NCBI GenBank assembly: GCA_019925795.1 | Contig: CM034307.1 | Location: 36,233,201 to 36,297,200 of the forward strand | Direction: 5' to 3' | Origin: Dendrobium chrysotoxum | Taxonomy: Eukaryota; Streptophyta; Magnoliopsida; Asparagales; Orchidaceae | Length of the DNA stretch: 64,000 nt | Part shown: positions 11,658 to 24,122 of the stretch, piece after piece | Numbering within the stretch: the first letter of the stretch is position 1 | Layout of the letters: every line of letters begins with the position of its first letter | Program-made: the position numbers and the translations under genes | Notes under the pieces: model-generated | What the model was told of the DNA's origin: nothing | The model's input: the letters and a program-made list of their open reading frames with translations, nothing else | The model's database searches: none

Positions 11658-12239
11658 TTACAGATCACCCTTAATTTTAAACTCAATGCCATCTTGTTGG
11701 TACTTGATGCATTGATATAGGGTAGAAGGAATCATCCTATACTCATGGATCCAAGGCCTTTCTAAGAGCGCATTAAAGGACGTCGCCGAATCGATTATAT
11801 AAAATTTCGCTTCAATTTTTAATTCTCCTATCTCTAGAAGAAGGGTGACTGAACCTAAAGCCTTCTCGCCCTTTTCATTGAACCCGCGAAGCACTAACTT
11901 GTTAGTTGAGAGCTTGCTAGTATCAATTCTAAGGTATGCGAGAGTCTTTATGTTCATTACATTAACCGATGCACCCGGATCAATGAGAACTCTTGATAAC
12001 TTAAACTTGCCCACATTTATGGTGATGTAAAGTGGACGATTGTGGTCAGCAGTTCCAAGAAGTAAATCTTCGTTAGAGAAGGTAACCCCAGGGATTTCCT
12101 TAAAGTACAAAGCTTCTTTCTCGGCAATTAAAGCTAATTGAGCTAAGAAAATCTCTGGGTCGAAAAGTGCTTTAATTAGAGTCTCCCTCATCTTTTTTAA
12201 AAGGATAAGGGCATCATAAATGCTCAATTTGGCAGGCAA
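11658..12239 (-). pseudogene. Tat A aspartic protease
   Basis: 193-codon open stretch. The active-site motif is VLIDPGASVNVM (Asp-Pro-Gly, where D-S/T-G is usual), preceded by NRPLYITINVGKFKLSR. It is followed by RGFNEKGEKALG and the lineage-typical FNALLERPWIHEYRMIPSTLYQ. It would mature the Gag-Pol polyprotein. The stretch is open but separated from gag and RT by stops. Family assignment is strong; activity is unlikely given the Pro substitution and broken context. Confidence 0.85.
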
Positions 12240-13189
12240 CTTCCTAAGGTGAGCTAAGACATTGTAATGAACACTTGGAATATTAATAATAGGACCTGGT
12301 GGATTTGAAAGAATTAGAGTTGATTGTTGAGCAGGGATTTGAATTAGATCATCAGAAATAACTTGTTTTCCTTTATCCTGAGGAGGTAGCCTAGGGGGTA
12401 AGACCTTGCCACCACGTAGTTATACTTATATGACTTCATCGAAAGAACAAACTACAGGGGAGTCTACGCTCTCCTTAGGCGATTGATTATCATTATCCGA
12501 GCGAGAGTCCAAATCTGAAAAGTCTATCACGATAGGACTCCCTTGAAAATTAATTTTAGGGGTTTCACCATCTGATAAGACATCAGATTCGTTTCTCTTT
12601 TAAAGAGTCAAATCTGGAGAGCTGAGCGTTTAAACTTCTTGATTGATCTCAGCTTGTTCTTGATTATTTTCAACAGAAGAGTCATTTAAATTTTCATTCT
12701 CAACATTAATCATCAAAATATGAGTAGAAAGATCAGACTTTTTATTCAATTTTTGACCCTTTCCTTTGATGGGGCAAAGTAAAAGTCAGATAATTTTAGT
12801 GGTGACAGAGGTTTTGAGCCACCATTAACCACTTGTACAGATCTCTCATCAATAAATTTCCTCTATACAGAAGATTCACTCTTTTCATTTTTATTTAATA
12901 CAGTAGCTCCTAAGACTACTGGAGAGGAAACTGTCCCAACATCCTCCTGCGAAGCCTCGAGGTCAACCTCCCAGATCGGGTCCCGGGCTCTAGTCGGTAA
13001 CTATTGAGAAAGATAAAAAGATTTATTAATTGACTTTTTAAATGCCCGGGATAGTGCTATATCCCAACCATCTTCAATAGACAGAGAAAAGTTAGAATTC
13101 TTACCTGAGATAGATTTGGCAGACCCCTGATCCGGATCGACCAGGTACTCCTTTGGAATTACGATGTTACCTTGACGAAAGTTCTTTTC
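12240..13189 (-). pseudogene. Decayed gag-protease spacer of Tat A
   Basis: Carries polyprotein fragments: a leucine-rich VLAHLRKLPAKLSIYDAL lead-in to the protease near 12260-12200, and Pro/Ser-rich low-complexity peptides. Several stops and frameshifts. No other feature seen. Confidence 0.55.
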
Positions 13190-14436
13190 TAGCTAGTCCT
13201 TAAAGATAATGCAGTCTTCAATTGTGTGGCCTAACATGCGATGGTAGGGGCAAAAAGTTGGATCATCCTTCTTATTTTGCCTCTTCCGGCTTCTTGGCCT
13301 CCGTCAATCGAAAATCTGGCTTCTTCTGAAGACTTTTAAAGATCTTTCTCACCGACTCCCTTTTAAATGGATATATACGGGCCAATCTCTCTTTAAAAGA
13401 AATCGGATGAGAATCTCTTGTAGGTTGAGAAGTTACCTAAAAAGGTGAAGATTTCTGAGTTTGTTGTGTTGGAGGATTACTGGACTGAACATTCATTGGT
13501 TTCTTCCTCTTGTCAACAGCTGAAACCATTGATGTTCTCTTTTCGAAGGACTTCAATGGTTTACTGGCTTTCTTTTTCTCAGTAGAATCCTTCAGGAATG
13601 GCATTTTAGAAGCCTTTTCCTGTAGATTACTAGCCTTATTCAAAAGTTTTTTGAAGGTTTTGATAGTGAAATCTTTCAGGAGAAAAGCAATAGGCCCGTA
13701 GATATTCTTTAAAAGAATCTCCACTGCATGTTGCTCTTGTAACTGGGGTTCACACTTCATTGAGAGATTTTGCCACCTCAAGATGTACTCAACCAAAGAC
13801 TCTCCCTATTTTTGTTTTTCAATGACGAGATCACCAACGGTTACACGCTGCTGAGCTTCTGAGAATCTCTTTAAGAATAGACTCTCGAGCTCTGTGAATG
13901 TTTTCACTGAACCATTAGGTAGATCTACATACCATTCAAAAGTAATACCGAATAGACTACTCACAAATTGGCGAAAGAGTAGAGCATCTAACCCTCCTGC
14001 GTTGCAACAGCTCGCTCGGAAGTGGGCCAGGTGTTGTCTTGGATTTTTTAACCCACTAAAAACTTTGAATGAAGGTGGCACAAATCCTTTAGGATAAGAG
14101 ACTAAATCATATTCTTCAGGTTAGGGTCTACCCTTTGGAATAGATGCAGTCCCTTGAGAGTGGGCTAAGGCCTCCCTTAACTAGGTTTCGATCATCTGGC
14201 GGATATCTTTGTCGGCTGGAGAGGTTGGGGAAGCAACCTCTAGAGTTCTAGGACTTGATTCTGTCTTCCTGCTGTGCTCACCCACTGTTTGTATTGTAGG
14301 TTGTAACTACTCAGATTGACACTGTTGAGCTTTAATCATCTGATTATGCATCTGTTCTATTCTGAGCATCATCTGTTCAATCTTGTTCTCCAAACTCTTG
14401 ATGTACTCATCTTTCTCATTCAACTTGATTGATCCA
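13190..14436 (-). pseudogene. Tat A gag
   Basis: Would form the virus-like particle. After ORF1 a coiled-coil-like stretch (KSLENKIEQMMLRIEQMHNQ, about 14400-14330) leads to the retrotransposon gag core at 14081-13437: FSGLKNPRQHLAHFRA, then FEWYVDLPNGSVKTFTELE and YILRWQNLS. A TAG at about 13806 splits the core and both halves stay in one frame. A zinc-finger-like CPYHRMLGHTIEDC follows near 13255-13210. This ORF lies in a different frame from ORF1. Confidence 0.82.
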
Positions 14437-16071
14437 TCAGTCTGAATCTACAGCTACAGAGGCTTTTTCCTTACCAGATTGGTGTCTTGAAGGCTCAGCA
14501 TCTTTATTTGATGCTCTAATTTCAACCATACAGATGTTCCCAGCTGAGTCTTCCTCCATCAAATCATCTGCTTCTGGATTAAAGGCTTTAATTGCCTTCT
14601 TCTTAAGTATATCTCTTATTTCTTGTACCACCTCATCGATCTGTCTACCCTTAATTGATTCGATGTTGATTGGTAGGTACCCCTTGTAGTTAATCATTTC
14701 TTCAAATTCCTCATCTCCTAGCTTGGTGAGGACTTCTTGAATCTTCAGGTCATCAGTAGTAGGTTCTGCTACCAACTGATCTAACATTTTTTGATCATCC
14801 TCAAGCTCTATCCCCTCCCCTCCGACTATCCCGGGGTCAGTAGTCGCGAGGGTGACATCCTCAACAGGATGAGGGATATCTAACTTAACAGGTGACGAAG
14901 GAGTTTGACTTGTAGGAACTCCAACATTAATCTTAGGAGAATCCTCACATCCTTGAATGAGGAGTCGGGGGATTTTAACAGGTAACTGAATTGGAGCATC
15001 TCTGATCTGAATCCCAACAGTTCTACTTATCTTCATCGATACATATGGTTCATCCAAAGGTATGGGCCTCTTGCCCTTAACATCAATTGACTGCAAGTCT
15101 TTAATAATCTCTTTGGACTTGGCTATCACAGGAGCCAACTTTAAAAGTCTTGAAGGGGGAACTGGAGGTCTACCGCTGAGGGGGTGACTCCTACCAGCTC
15201 CAGTTAAAATTATCTCCTCTATTTTTGCAGTTGGGAGACGAGGCACCCAGTGATATCCATCCACTAAGACTGAGGCAACTGGCTGCATAATAAACTTTTT
15301 GTTTCTCCTCACTGGCTGAGGAGTCAGGTTTCTTGCTTCAGATTTTTCTTCTTTTAACACTTCTTTCTCAAGTTTATGTGAGATCACCCCCTTCAGGTGT
15401 CTCACATATTGTTCTTTGGTTTGACCTGTCTCAGCAGCACATGTGTGGATGATGTTTCTTAACATTCTTATTCTTAAAGTGTTCTTCTCCTTTGTGGTCT
15501 TCTTGACAGTGTAGTCAACAGGGCTAGGTGGAGAACTAGCAATCCGTGTGACTCTCTCCTCCCCTGCAGTAGCTGCGAGGGGGTGAAAACGACTCCCTTT
15601 TAGGAGTGGAGAAAAGGCAGGGATATGCAGCTCCTCAACAGCCTCAGGCTCAACTAGACTCAGAGCCTTCTGTTCAGCTATCTTTCTGGACTTGGTGATT
15701 TTCTTTCTTATCCTTCTCAGGTAGTTCTTTCTGGCACTCTTGGTGCCAAACAGTGCTCCAGAACTAGAGGATCCCTTTTCAACAGTGGATTTCACCTCAG
15801 TCTTCTTGTCCTCACTTTGGATTGAGGATGCAAAAGGTGTGAGAGTAGCTCCTGCTACCAACTCTAGCATTGGGGGAAGGTCACTTGTGGCTCCCACAGC
15901 TATCTCAACTACTGGGCCATTCTTGCCCTCAGCAGTAAGGTTTATAATTGTCCCTCCATTTACAGACAGTTTCAGAGTCTTAAATCCCATTCCAAACTGA
16001 ATTGCACTGCTATGGATTAAGTCCTCAACTTGAATGTCTCGGTCAACAGAGAATAGAAGTTTCCCGGCCAT
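14437..16071 (-). CDS. Tat A ORF1, 544 codons, intact
   Basis: Complete ORF from ATG at 16071 to TGA at 14437, the first coding unit after the 5' LTR and leader. Start chosen because Tat B retains the same first codons (MAGKL-FS) at 60075. No catalytic domain is recognised. Features: an N-terminal beta-like segment (about 1-60), a Ser/Lys region with the basic patch SARKNYLRRIRKKITKSRK (about 108-126, possible nuclear or RNA-binding signal), a basic/acidic middle (about 190-250), Pro-rich segments (about 300-400) and an acidic, helical C-terminus (about 420-520). Known: Ogre/Tat elements often carry an ORF1 of unknown function before gag. Odd: it is wholly open while every pol domain around it is broken. 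Confidence 0.78.
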   Translation of the reverse strand: MAGKLLFSVDRDIQVEDLIHSSAIQFGMGFKTLKLSVNGGTIINLTAEGKNGPVVEIAVGATSDLPPMLELVAGATLTPFASSIQSEDKKTEVKSTVEKGSSSSGALFGTKSARKNYLRRIRKKITKSRKIAEQKALSLVEPEAVEELHIPAFSPLLKGSRFHPLAATAGEERVTRIASSPPSPVDYTVKKTTKEKNTLRIRMLRNIIHTCAAETGQTKEQYVRHLKGVISHKLEKEVLKEEKSEARNLTPQPVRRNKKFIMQPVASVLVDGYHWVPRLPTAKIEEIILTGAGRSHPLSGRPPVPPSRLLKLAPVIAKSKEIIKDLQSIDVKGKRPIPLDEPYVSMKISRTVGIQIRDAPIQLPVKIPRLLIQGCEDSPKINVGVPTSQTPSSPVKLDIPHPVEDVTLATTDPGIVGGEGIELEDDQKMLDQLVAEPTTDDLKIQEVLTKLGDEEFEEMINYKGYLPINIESIKGRQIDEVVQEIRDILKKKAIKAFNPEADDLMEEDSAGNICMVEIRASNKDAEPSRHQSGKEKASVAVDSD

Positions 16072-17296
16072 TGCAGAAATTTTGATTATCTGAAATTTGA
16101 AAGAGAAGATTTAGATCAAACTTTTAAATTTGAATTTGATAAGAAATTTTCTATATTTTATCATACATGTTGAATTATAAGAATTATAATCCGATATGTA
16201 ATGATAAAGTATAGATATCAATGTTGACTTGAAGAAATTTTGAGTTCTTATTGTATATGTTCAACTATAAGAGAATATTGTAGAAGGACATATATCAACG
16301 ATGATCTGGATTTGATTCGAATAGATTTGACTGGAGATTTAAAATTTTGAAAAGTGAATAATTTTCCTTGAGTATTTGAAACCAATAAGTTGAGTTTGAT
16401 ATCAACTTTGATAGTTAACAAATTTTGAAGGAAATCAAGAAATTTCAACTCGACTGTCTTACCCCACTAGCTAGGCTAGGGATAAGATGTCAGAGATTTG
16501 AATTGATGAAAAAATTAGATCTTTGAACTTGAATTTAGAAATGACTAGGAATTTGCACTGTACATGCCACACTACAAAAGAATGTTGTGGTAATGTATGT
16601 GACAGTGAAGATTGACTTTGAATTGAAAGGAGTTTTCGTGACTCAAAAATTCGGCAGCATCTCCCCTTATTTTCGAAACTCGAAGTGTTGAACTTTCATT
16701 CAACGCGATGATTTACAAATGTTAGGGAAGATCTTACAGAAATGAACTCGACTCTTTTTATCTTATCGAAGATAAAATATCGAAGTTCAAAGATTTGAGG
16801 GATACTGAATTTAGACATTGGATTCGAGTTGTCAATGTTAATCTACAAGAGGTATTGTAGAAGAACATATAAAAAGTGACGATTAAAATTGAAGAAATCG
16901 AATGGATGTTTTTGAAAACTCAAATTTTCGGCAGCACCTCCCCTTATTTTTGAAACTCGAGGTGTTAAATTTGCATTCAACTCAACAGTTTACAAATTTT
17001 AGAGAAGAGCTAGGGAAAATAACTTGACTCTTTTCATTTCAAAAGAGTAACATATACAGAAAGACTTTGAAAAGCTTGGCCTGACCCTTTTGCTCTACCA
17101 ATTAACTTGGAGGTAAAATATCAAAGCCAGACTTGGAGGGAGGTTTCCTACACTCACCTCTCTTTTCACATGTCTTAATTGAGTTGGCCACACTCACCCA
17201 AGGAAGAAATGGGTAGAGGAACCAACGGAAGAAAGGTAATCAAAACTACCGATGTAATAAAATTCGTAGCACTATTAAAGATGGAGAGAGAGATTA
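16072..17296 (-). other. Tat A 5' leader with internal repeats
   Basis: Untranslated leader between primer site and ORF1. A ~277-bp segment is present twice (near 16640-16800 and 16920-17050), sharing CGGCAGCRCCTCCCCTTA. A shorter unit (ATATGTTCAACTATAAGAGA-like) is present three times (16250, 16560, 16840). Tat B's leader (59315-60074) has its own tandem units. A packaging role is possible by position only. Confidence 0.6.
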
Positions 17297-17314
17297 TCCC
17301 CAGTGGAGTCGCCA
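17297..17314 (-). promoter_or_regulatory. Tat A primer-binding site (tRNA-Arg-like)
   Basis: In element sense TGGCGACTCCACTGGGGA, 7 bp from the LTR end. This form is typical of Ogre/Tat elements, where it is described as complementary to a tRNA-Arg 3' end. Tat B has TGGCGACCACGGTGGGA at 59297. Fixes element orientation as minus. Confidence 0.8.
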
Positions 17315-17321
17315 TTTTTTT

Positions 17322-20300
17322 TGTTTGATGTGATTGAAAAATATATTTTAAAAAAGATTAATTATCTTTGGAAATAATTCAAAATTGATTTTTAAGTTTG
17401 AATTCTGAAATTGAACATCCATTAGTGATAATATACTATCTCAAAAGGTAGAGATAAAATCTCCTAATGGGTTCAAATTTAGAATTTCAAATACGATCCT
17501 GAATATTATAGCTTGATTTAGGAGGGAACTACATATGATCCTAAAGGATCAAAATGAAGTTCAATCAGATATCTAGCTACGATAATCTAGATAGAGTATC
17601 GTTGATTTCATATTTAAAATTATATCAATAAATGAAATATCATCCCAAAGAAAGAAAATATCATTCATTGTTAATTATTTAAATATGACGATAACGATCG
17701 CCATTTTTTATTTTGATTTTCCAAAGATAATTAATTAAAGGTTTTAAAAAAGCTCAATTTTAAAAATCTGGTCTGGGTTTCTAAATCTCCTACGAGCGCA
17801 AGCCCTCGTAGTTCATTACATCGTAGGAAACCAGAAAATTTCGTACGAATACTCTCGATTAAAATAGCGATACGAATTTTATTTAGATTTCAAAGTTTGA
17901 TGTGAAAGGAGGTTAAGGGTTGGAAATTCAATAGAGACTAGATCAAATTTGAACAGTTATTTCTGGAGTCAAAGGAAGAAGGGTAGGAGGTGTTTTGAGA
18001 TTCTGAATTACTTCAGAAATACCCCAACCTATCCTAAGTGTTGGGCTTAAATTTGATTGAAAGAGATTTAGGTTTAAGTGGTTAATTTTATTAGAAAGTG
18101 GGAATTAGATTCCCGAAAGGTTGAGGTCTTAGGATTGAAGACATGCCTCAGAACCTAACTCTAAAAATGGATACTGAGAATCAGTGACCCGGATCCTAGC
18201 TAATGCAATGCAATCCTGGACTTACCCCAGCATGCATTGGGGAGCCAGCTAAACCACCTAAGCACTTCAAAACCATGGTGTTCGGTCTTTTAAATGTAGA
18301 GTGGTTAGGGACGTTGTTTAAGATTGAGTTTTGAGGAGAGCGGGGCCGACATCTAGAGCAGATCCTAATTGACCCCTTAACATATGTTGGGTGAAATGCT
18401 TAAGTTAAAAATGCAATTAAGAATTAGACTTAATTTTTAATTTATATCTAATGCAATACATGCTAGTTGACTCGATGAAATGCTTATATCAATATGTAGC
18501 AGTTTTAAAATTAGGCTTAAAATAGAATTTATCCTAGGGATTGCACAACATCCCCTGGATAGAATTGCACCCTAATAGGTCAGGTGGTCTGCCAAAACCC
18601 GCAGGCTGGGAGGTGCCTAACACAGAAGGGAAAAGTTAATATGAATGCATGAAAACCCCCCGGCGAGTCCGGGCTTACTTCTTAAAAGCGTTAGAGTTAC
18701 TATCTGAGCCTAAAGTTTTTAAATTTTATTTAAATAAAAATAGTTTTTGACCGTACCCTCATGAGCCTCCAATCGAATTCCATGCTAAAACAAATACGAC
18801 ATGCAAGATCGTCAAATAAACTACTAAAAGCATGTGGGTTCTTAATCACAATTAATATCAATCAAATCAATCAAATAATTAAATTAATTAAATAAATGCT
18901 CAAATTGAAAGTCTATGTGGCAAGTGCCACTTAATTATACAACCCAGGGTCTGCAGGAAAAGTAAAGTGGCCAGGCACCGCTGACTACAACCCGGATTCT
19001 ACTCCTAAGACTCAAGTGACTTTGAGAATGGGCTTTCTCGTTCTTCACTTCTTCGTCTTCTTGTAACTCCTTGGATCGTCGGGTCTGGATATCCAAATGA
19101 AAAGAAACTCTCCCTTGAAAGGGGGTTATCTTTTCTCTTTGGATATTTAAAATGTCATCCTAATTTGGATCCAAATGGATAGGAACTCTCCCCTAAGGGA
19201 TGTCCCTTCCTCTTTGGATTCCAAATTGGATGTTTAAACATCCCATTCTCAAAGTACTTGACACATTACAACTCGAGTCAAATATCAAATTACATTAATC
19301 AAAATTAAAATCTAAACTCAACCACCTGCAGGGTTATCCTAATAATCAAAAGTTATATTTACATCCCAAGCAGTTAATATATTAAAATTTAAAATATTCA
19401 AACTAGCCACACTTGACCATGCTCTTTTAATTATTAAAGGGGGACTTAAGCAAATTTCTGGAGCGCCTGTGTAATTTAATATTAATGATTTTATCCCCTC
19501 TAATTTTAAATGCCCTATATGAGCATGGCCACTTACATAAGATTGAATTAGCATAAATTGTTTCTAACCTAGGAATAGATCTAACGTACGATCAATCACA
19601 TCACAGAGTGCAGTAAATGAATAAATAAATAATCACAGTAATTCTATCATTAGCAAATAGCATGCAGTGAAAGCTTAAAAACTCGGCACACAGCAAAAAA
19701 GTAAACACCGGCCTAGCCTAGGACTAGAGTTGGTTGTCTAGCAAACCATCTAAAGTGTGTGCAAAGGTTGTGTGGGTTTGATATATCCTAAATAGGATTA
19801 TTTGATTAAAGTTGCTTGAGGTCCTGGTTGGTTGAAAGGCTTAAGGGAGATTTTTAATTAAAGTTCAAACCTTAATGATTTAAAATTTATTTTTAAAATT
19901 GATTTTAGTTATTTATTGGATACCACTTTTGTTTCACACCGAGGCCATGAAGTTTATTTCACCTTCCTTGGGGCTAATTTAATAGCCTCGTAGGCCTGGG
20001 TTACCTAGTGGTACCCAATATAATTAAATGATTTAAGTTTGATTAAATTTAAGGGTTAATTAAATTTTAATTAAAGTTGATTGGTTGCTGATTTTAATTT
20101 TTTAATTTATTTAAATTTTCCATTAACCAGTTCGTGGCGTTGTGCCACCAGGCTCGAGGAACATAGCCTCCTTAGGACACGTAGCCCCGCAGCCCGGAGT
20201 AGTCCAACCGATAAACCAAATTAATGTATTTTAATTAAAGATTTTAAATTTAGTTAAATCATTAACAATCAATTCATTTCAGTTTAATACTCCTTAGAAT

Positions 20301-22688
20301 TCATTCGTGGCGTTGTGCCACTAGGCTCGAGGAACAAAGCCTTCTTAGGACACGTAGTCCCGCAGCCCGGAGTAGTCCAGCCTAAAAACTTTATTTCATG
20401 AGTGATTGTTATGTATTAAGAGAGTTAGTTGAGTGCTTTAAAAATCATTTTAATATTTTTTGGAATTTGAAATTAATTATTAAATTTTGGAATTTTTTGG
20501 ATTATTTTAATGATTTAATTCAAGGGTCAAAAGTTGACTTTTTAATTTAAAGGGTTTTCTAAAATATTAATATTTTATTAAAATACTAGACCTTAATACG
20601 ATCAGTTAGACAGTAAGTACACTAAAATTGGATTTTTTTAGATTTTATTATGAAGGTTTGAAGTTTTGACTTGATTTTGAACTAAGTTTGACCAAAAGTT
20701 GACTTTTTCAAAATTGATTGATTTCTGGAAACTTAACATTTTTTATAAATATTAGACCTTAAGATGAATCATATGCCTTTGAGTTTGTTTAATTTGGAGT
20801 TCATTTGAAATAGTTATGAATTTTTGAAATTTTGATAATTTATTGAATTTTTAAAATTGTTTAATTAAAGGCCTTTTTGTGATTTAAATCCAAATGACCT
20901 CCAAACTCTTTGAAATCAACTCCAAAGGTCAGGAATGACCTAAGGAATGATCTCCAAATGTTTGGAAAATTTTTGGAATTTTTAATTATTTTTAATTAAT
21001 TAAATTAATTAAATATTTAATTTTAATTAAACTTAATTTTGAAGTCCAGTCAAGGGGTTTTTATTTTTCATTGATTAAGGGTTCAATTTTGGTCATTTTA
21101 AGGTATTATACATAATTTTTAGGTTTAAATTTGATTTATTATAATTTCTGGAAGCTTAAATGGCTTAATTAAGGTTCAAATTTGATTAAGTTAATTAAGG
21201 AATTTAATGATTTCAAAATTCAGTGAGATATTTCCCTAGGGCTGAGAGTGTCACTAAGTTTAGATGGTTTGAGTTTCAAGTTAATAGGAGATGAATCCAA
21301 ATTATTGGAAATATTCTAAATTTTCTATACTTATGTCCTTAATTATTATCCTTAATGATGTCATTAGGTTAATTGGGTTCAAATCAAAGTTTTTAACCCT
21401 TGATTAACATATGCATTCAAACACAATCACATTCAATCCCTAGATCTAGGAGAACCCTAAAACTAGGTGGTGTGTGCACCTACACATGTAATAATTAACA
21501 TTTGATTAATTATAATTACTAACTTGATTAGTGAATGGTTAATACATAACTAATCACTAATGTTCCCACATAATTTTCATTCAAGCATGCTCAATCTATG
21601 TTTGAAATTCTAAAATAGATCTCTCAACCTAGAGATTTAAGTATATATATATATATAAGTAGTTTTAAATACATATATTTAGTATACATATAAATCTATG
21701 TATAAACATAAATGTAAAATTCAAAATACTCAAAGATATGATTAGAATAAATTTAATATCTAAATGAGAGATCTACTGGTTTTCAAATATTATTTTTAGA
21801 AAATAAAATTTTATTTTCAAAATACTTAATATAATATTTAATTAAATATTAATTAAATGCTAAAGTAATTAAATAATTAATAATAATTAAAATAAATCAA
21901 GTTTTAATCTCTGAAATTAGTTTCAAATTAAAGTGCTCAATTTTTTAAAAATTTTGATATATTATACATATTTTTTTGATTTAAAATAAATTTATTATGA
22001 ATTTTTAAAGTCTAAATCATTTAAAAGGAATTTTAACTATTTTAGAAATGATTAATTATTAAAATAATTTTAAATCAAATTAGTTTAAATTTTAAAAGTT
22101 TTCTGAAATGTTAAAATTATATAAAATATTTACTTAAAAAATTTTTAAAAAAAATATTTAAGTTATTTAATATTAATTAAAATATTAATTAATAATGAAA
22201 TTATCAATTAATTAATATTAAATGTTAATTAATAACTAAATATTTAATTAATTAACATTTAGAATATAATTAATGATCCAACATTTAATTGATTAAAATT
22301 AAAATATAATTTAAACTAATTTAAGTTTAAAATTATAACAATTTCAAGTAATTACTTAATTATTTAAATGATTTAAACTATTTAATTAAGATTAATTAAT
22401 TAAAGTTTAATTTTTATTTCAAAGTATTTAAAGTTAATGTTATTATTTAGTTAAATCATCTTATAATTAATATCAGATAATTAATATTTAATAATCAATA
22501 CTTAAATTAAAATATTCAATGTTTAATTATTAATTATTAGTTTATAATAATTAATACTTAATATTAATGTATTTTCAAAATATAATTATAAAGTTAAGCT
22601 AATAATGATTTAATACTTAATATTAATGTATTTTCAAAATATAATTATAAAGTTAAGCTAATAATGATTTAAAATTAAAAAAATATTT
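17322..22688 (-). repeat. Tat A 5' LTR, segment 1 (R/U5 side)
   Basis: Begins TGTTTGATG on the plus strand beside the primer site. 17322-20037 has no counterpart in the left LTR because the window starts too late, but matches Tat B's LTR inverted (for example CTACGAGCGCAAGCCCTCGT at 17790, and near 58815). It includes the conserved block 19938-20020 (CCTTCCTTGGGGCTAATTTA), also at 56655-56730, the paired GC-rich islands, and the AT-rich part. It ends where the gag-only copia element inserted. No ORF supported. Confidence 0.85.
22549..22670. repeat. 61-bp tandem duplication beside an insertion site
   Basis: The unit starting TTAATACTTAATATTAATGT occurs twice back to back here and once in the 3' LTR (about 1340-1400). 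It lies within 20 bp of the 22689 insertion boundary, so it is private to this LTR. Confidence 0.75.
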
Positions 22689-24108
22689 TGAAAGTTCGAT
22701 AGGGATGTTAAGCCCTGATGAACTAGTCCCGAGGCTAACCAAAGGAGGGGTGAATTGGATATTTAAAATAAAACAAAAATCTTTTTATAACTTACAGCGG
22801 AAACGAATTAAAACAACGATAAAAAGATCAATCACAGATTTCACCCAAGCAGATAATCGCAGTTAAATAAAGTGCAGAAAATAATAAGAAAGAACACATC
22901 GGATTTATAGTGGTTCGGTCCAACCTGACCTACGTCCACTCCTCGGAGGCACCCTCCAAGTATTGCACTAAACCAAATAGTATCTCTCCTTCAGCCCCTA
23001 CAGCTAGGCGGAGAAGCCCTTACAAAATCACTTCCACCTTCCCCGGTGCGGCGGAGTAGCCGGGTCCTTTGACACTAAAAAGATCTTCTTCTTCCCAAAA
23101 CTTACCTCGAGACGACCCTTGAATCCGATGGTACTTAGGTGCAAGCTTGTCGGAGCAACCGTGTGAACCCCCTCACACTCCCCCAAGAATCCCCCTTCCC
23201 AGGCTCTTCTCCCTCTCAAACTCCACCATTTCCTCTCTCCCTTTCAAGCTCTCTCTTCAAGTTTTCTCCAAAAGAATGAAGCCTCAATGACTGCCAAAGA
23301 CACCTATCAAGTGCCTTGAGAAAGCTTAAATAAAGAGCTCTAAAAACCCTTCCAAATTAGTTCTGGCGGCAAAGATCGTCCAGGATGATCGCCGGATCGT
23401 CCAAGACGATGTGCTCCAAAAGACGGCTTCAGAAAACCCTAAAAACTCAATTCTGCCACCAAAGATCGTCCAGGACGATCGCAGGATCGTCCAGGATGAT
23501 GTGCTTCAAAAAACGGCTTCAGAAAATCCTAAAAACTCAATTCTACCGCCAAACATCGTCCCGGATGATCGCAAGATCGTCCTGGACGATGTGCAGAATT
23601 TGGCCTAATAGTCCCGTACGATCCTGGGATAATACAAGATGATCAGTACAAATTTTGCACAAATCGTCCCGTACGATATATAGATCATCCAGGATGATTA
23701 AAACAAATTTTGACTCTTAAATCCTTGCTTAAATTATCATGGCGGCTAGGGTTTTGAGATCATATTGGATCGTCCAGGATGATATAAATATCGTCCAGTA
23801 CGATTTGTTCAAAAGTTGAACTTCTGGTTTTGACAGGATCTCACTTCCCCTGAGTATGTGTACACATAATCACAAATAAGCATACACCCTTACAGGACTT
23901 GACTCAAGAAATTAAAAAATATATCAATGAGAAATACAACAAAGCCTATTCTACTCATTCTTGAGTCTTGAATCTTTCTTGTATTGATGCATGCTGTTCC
24001 TGAAATGTTAGTACACACATAACTAAATATACATTCCAAATATTAGAAGATGTGAGCCATAATGTTTGTTATCATCAAAACAGAAAATTGTGAGCCCGAG
24101 TCGTAACA
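22689..24108 (-). repeat. 3' LTR of gag-only copia element
   Basis: 1420 bp, TG...CA ends. By hand count about 57 differences (near 4%) from the right copy, mostly transitions, many at CpG. A cluster of ATCGTCC/GGACGAT palindromes lies at 23365-23600, with further sites to 23800. A TATA-like TTTATTTAAG lies on the minus strand at 23325-23334. Confidence 0.9.
23360..23810. repeat. Cluster of ATCGTCC-type palindromes
   Basis: About ten sites of the form ATCGTCC-N-GGACGAT, alternating with repeats of GTGCTCCAAAAGACGGCTTC (unit about 88 bp, starting near 23407 and 23497). The same cluster is in the other LTR at 27170-27600. Differences between LTRs at these sites are largely CG-to-TG/CA. Confidence 0.8.
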
Positions 24109-24122
24109 ATCTCCCCCTTTTG
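24109..24122 (-). promoter_or_regulatory. PPT of gag-only copia element
   Basis: In element sense CAAAAGGGGGAGAT directly precedes the 3' LTR; nearly identical to the PPT of the SIRE-like copy at 38961-38973. Confidence 0.8.

Noticed and set aside
23385..23642. Repetitive ORFs in LTR palindrome cluster
   Set aside because: Products are translations of the GATCGTCC repeats, present in more than one frame.
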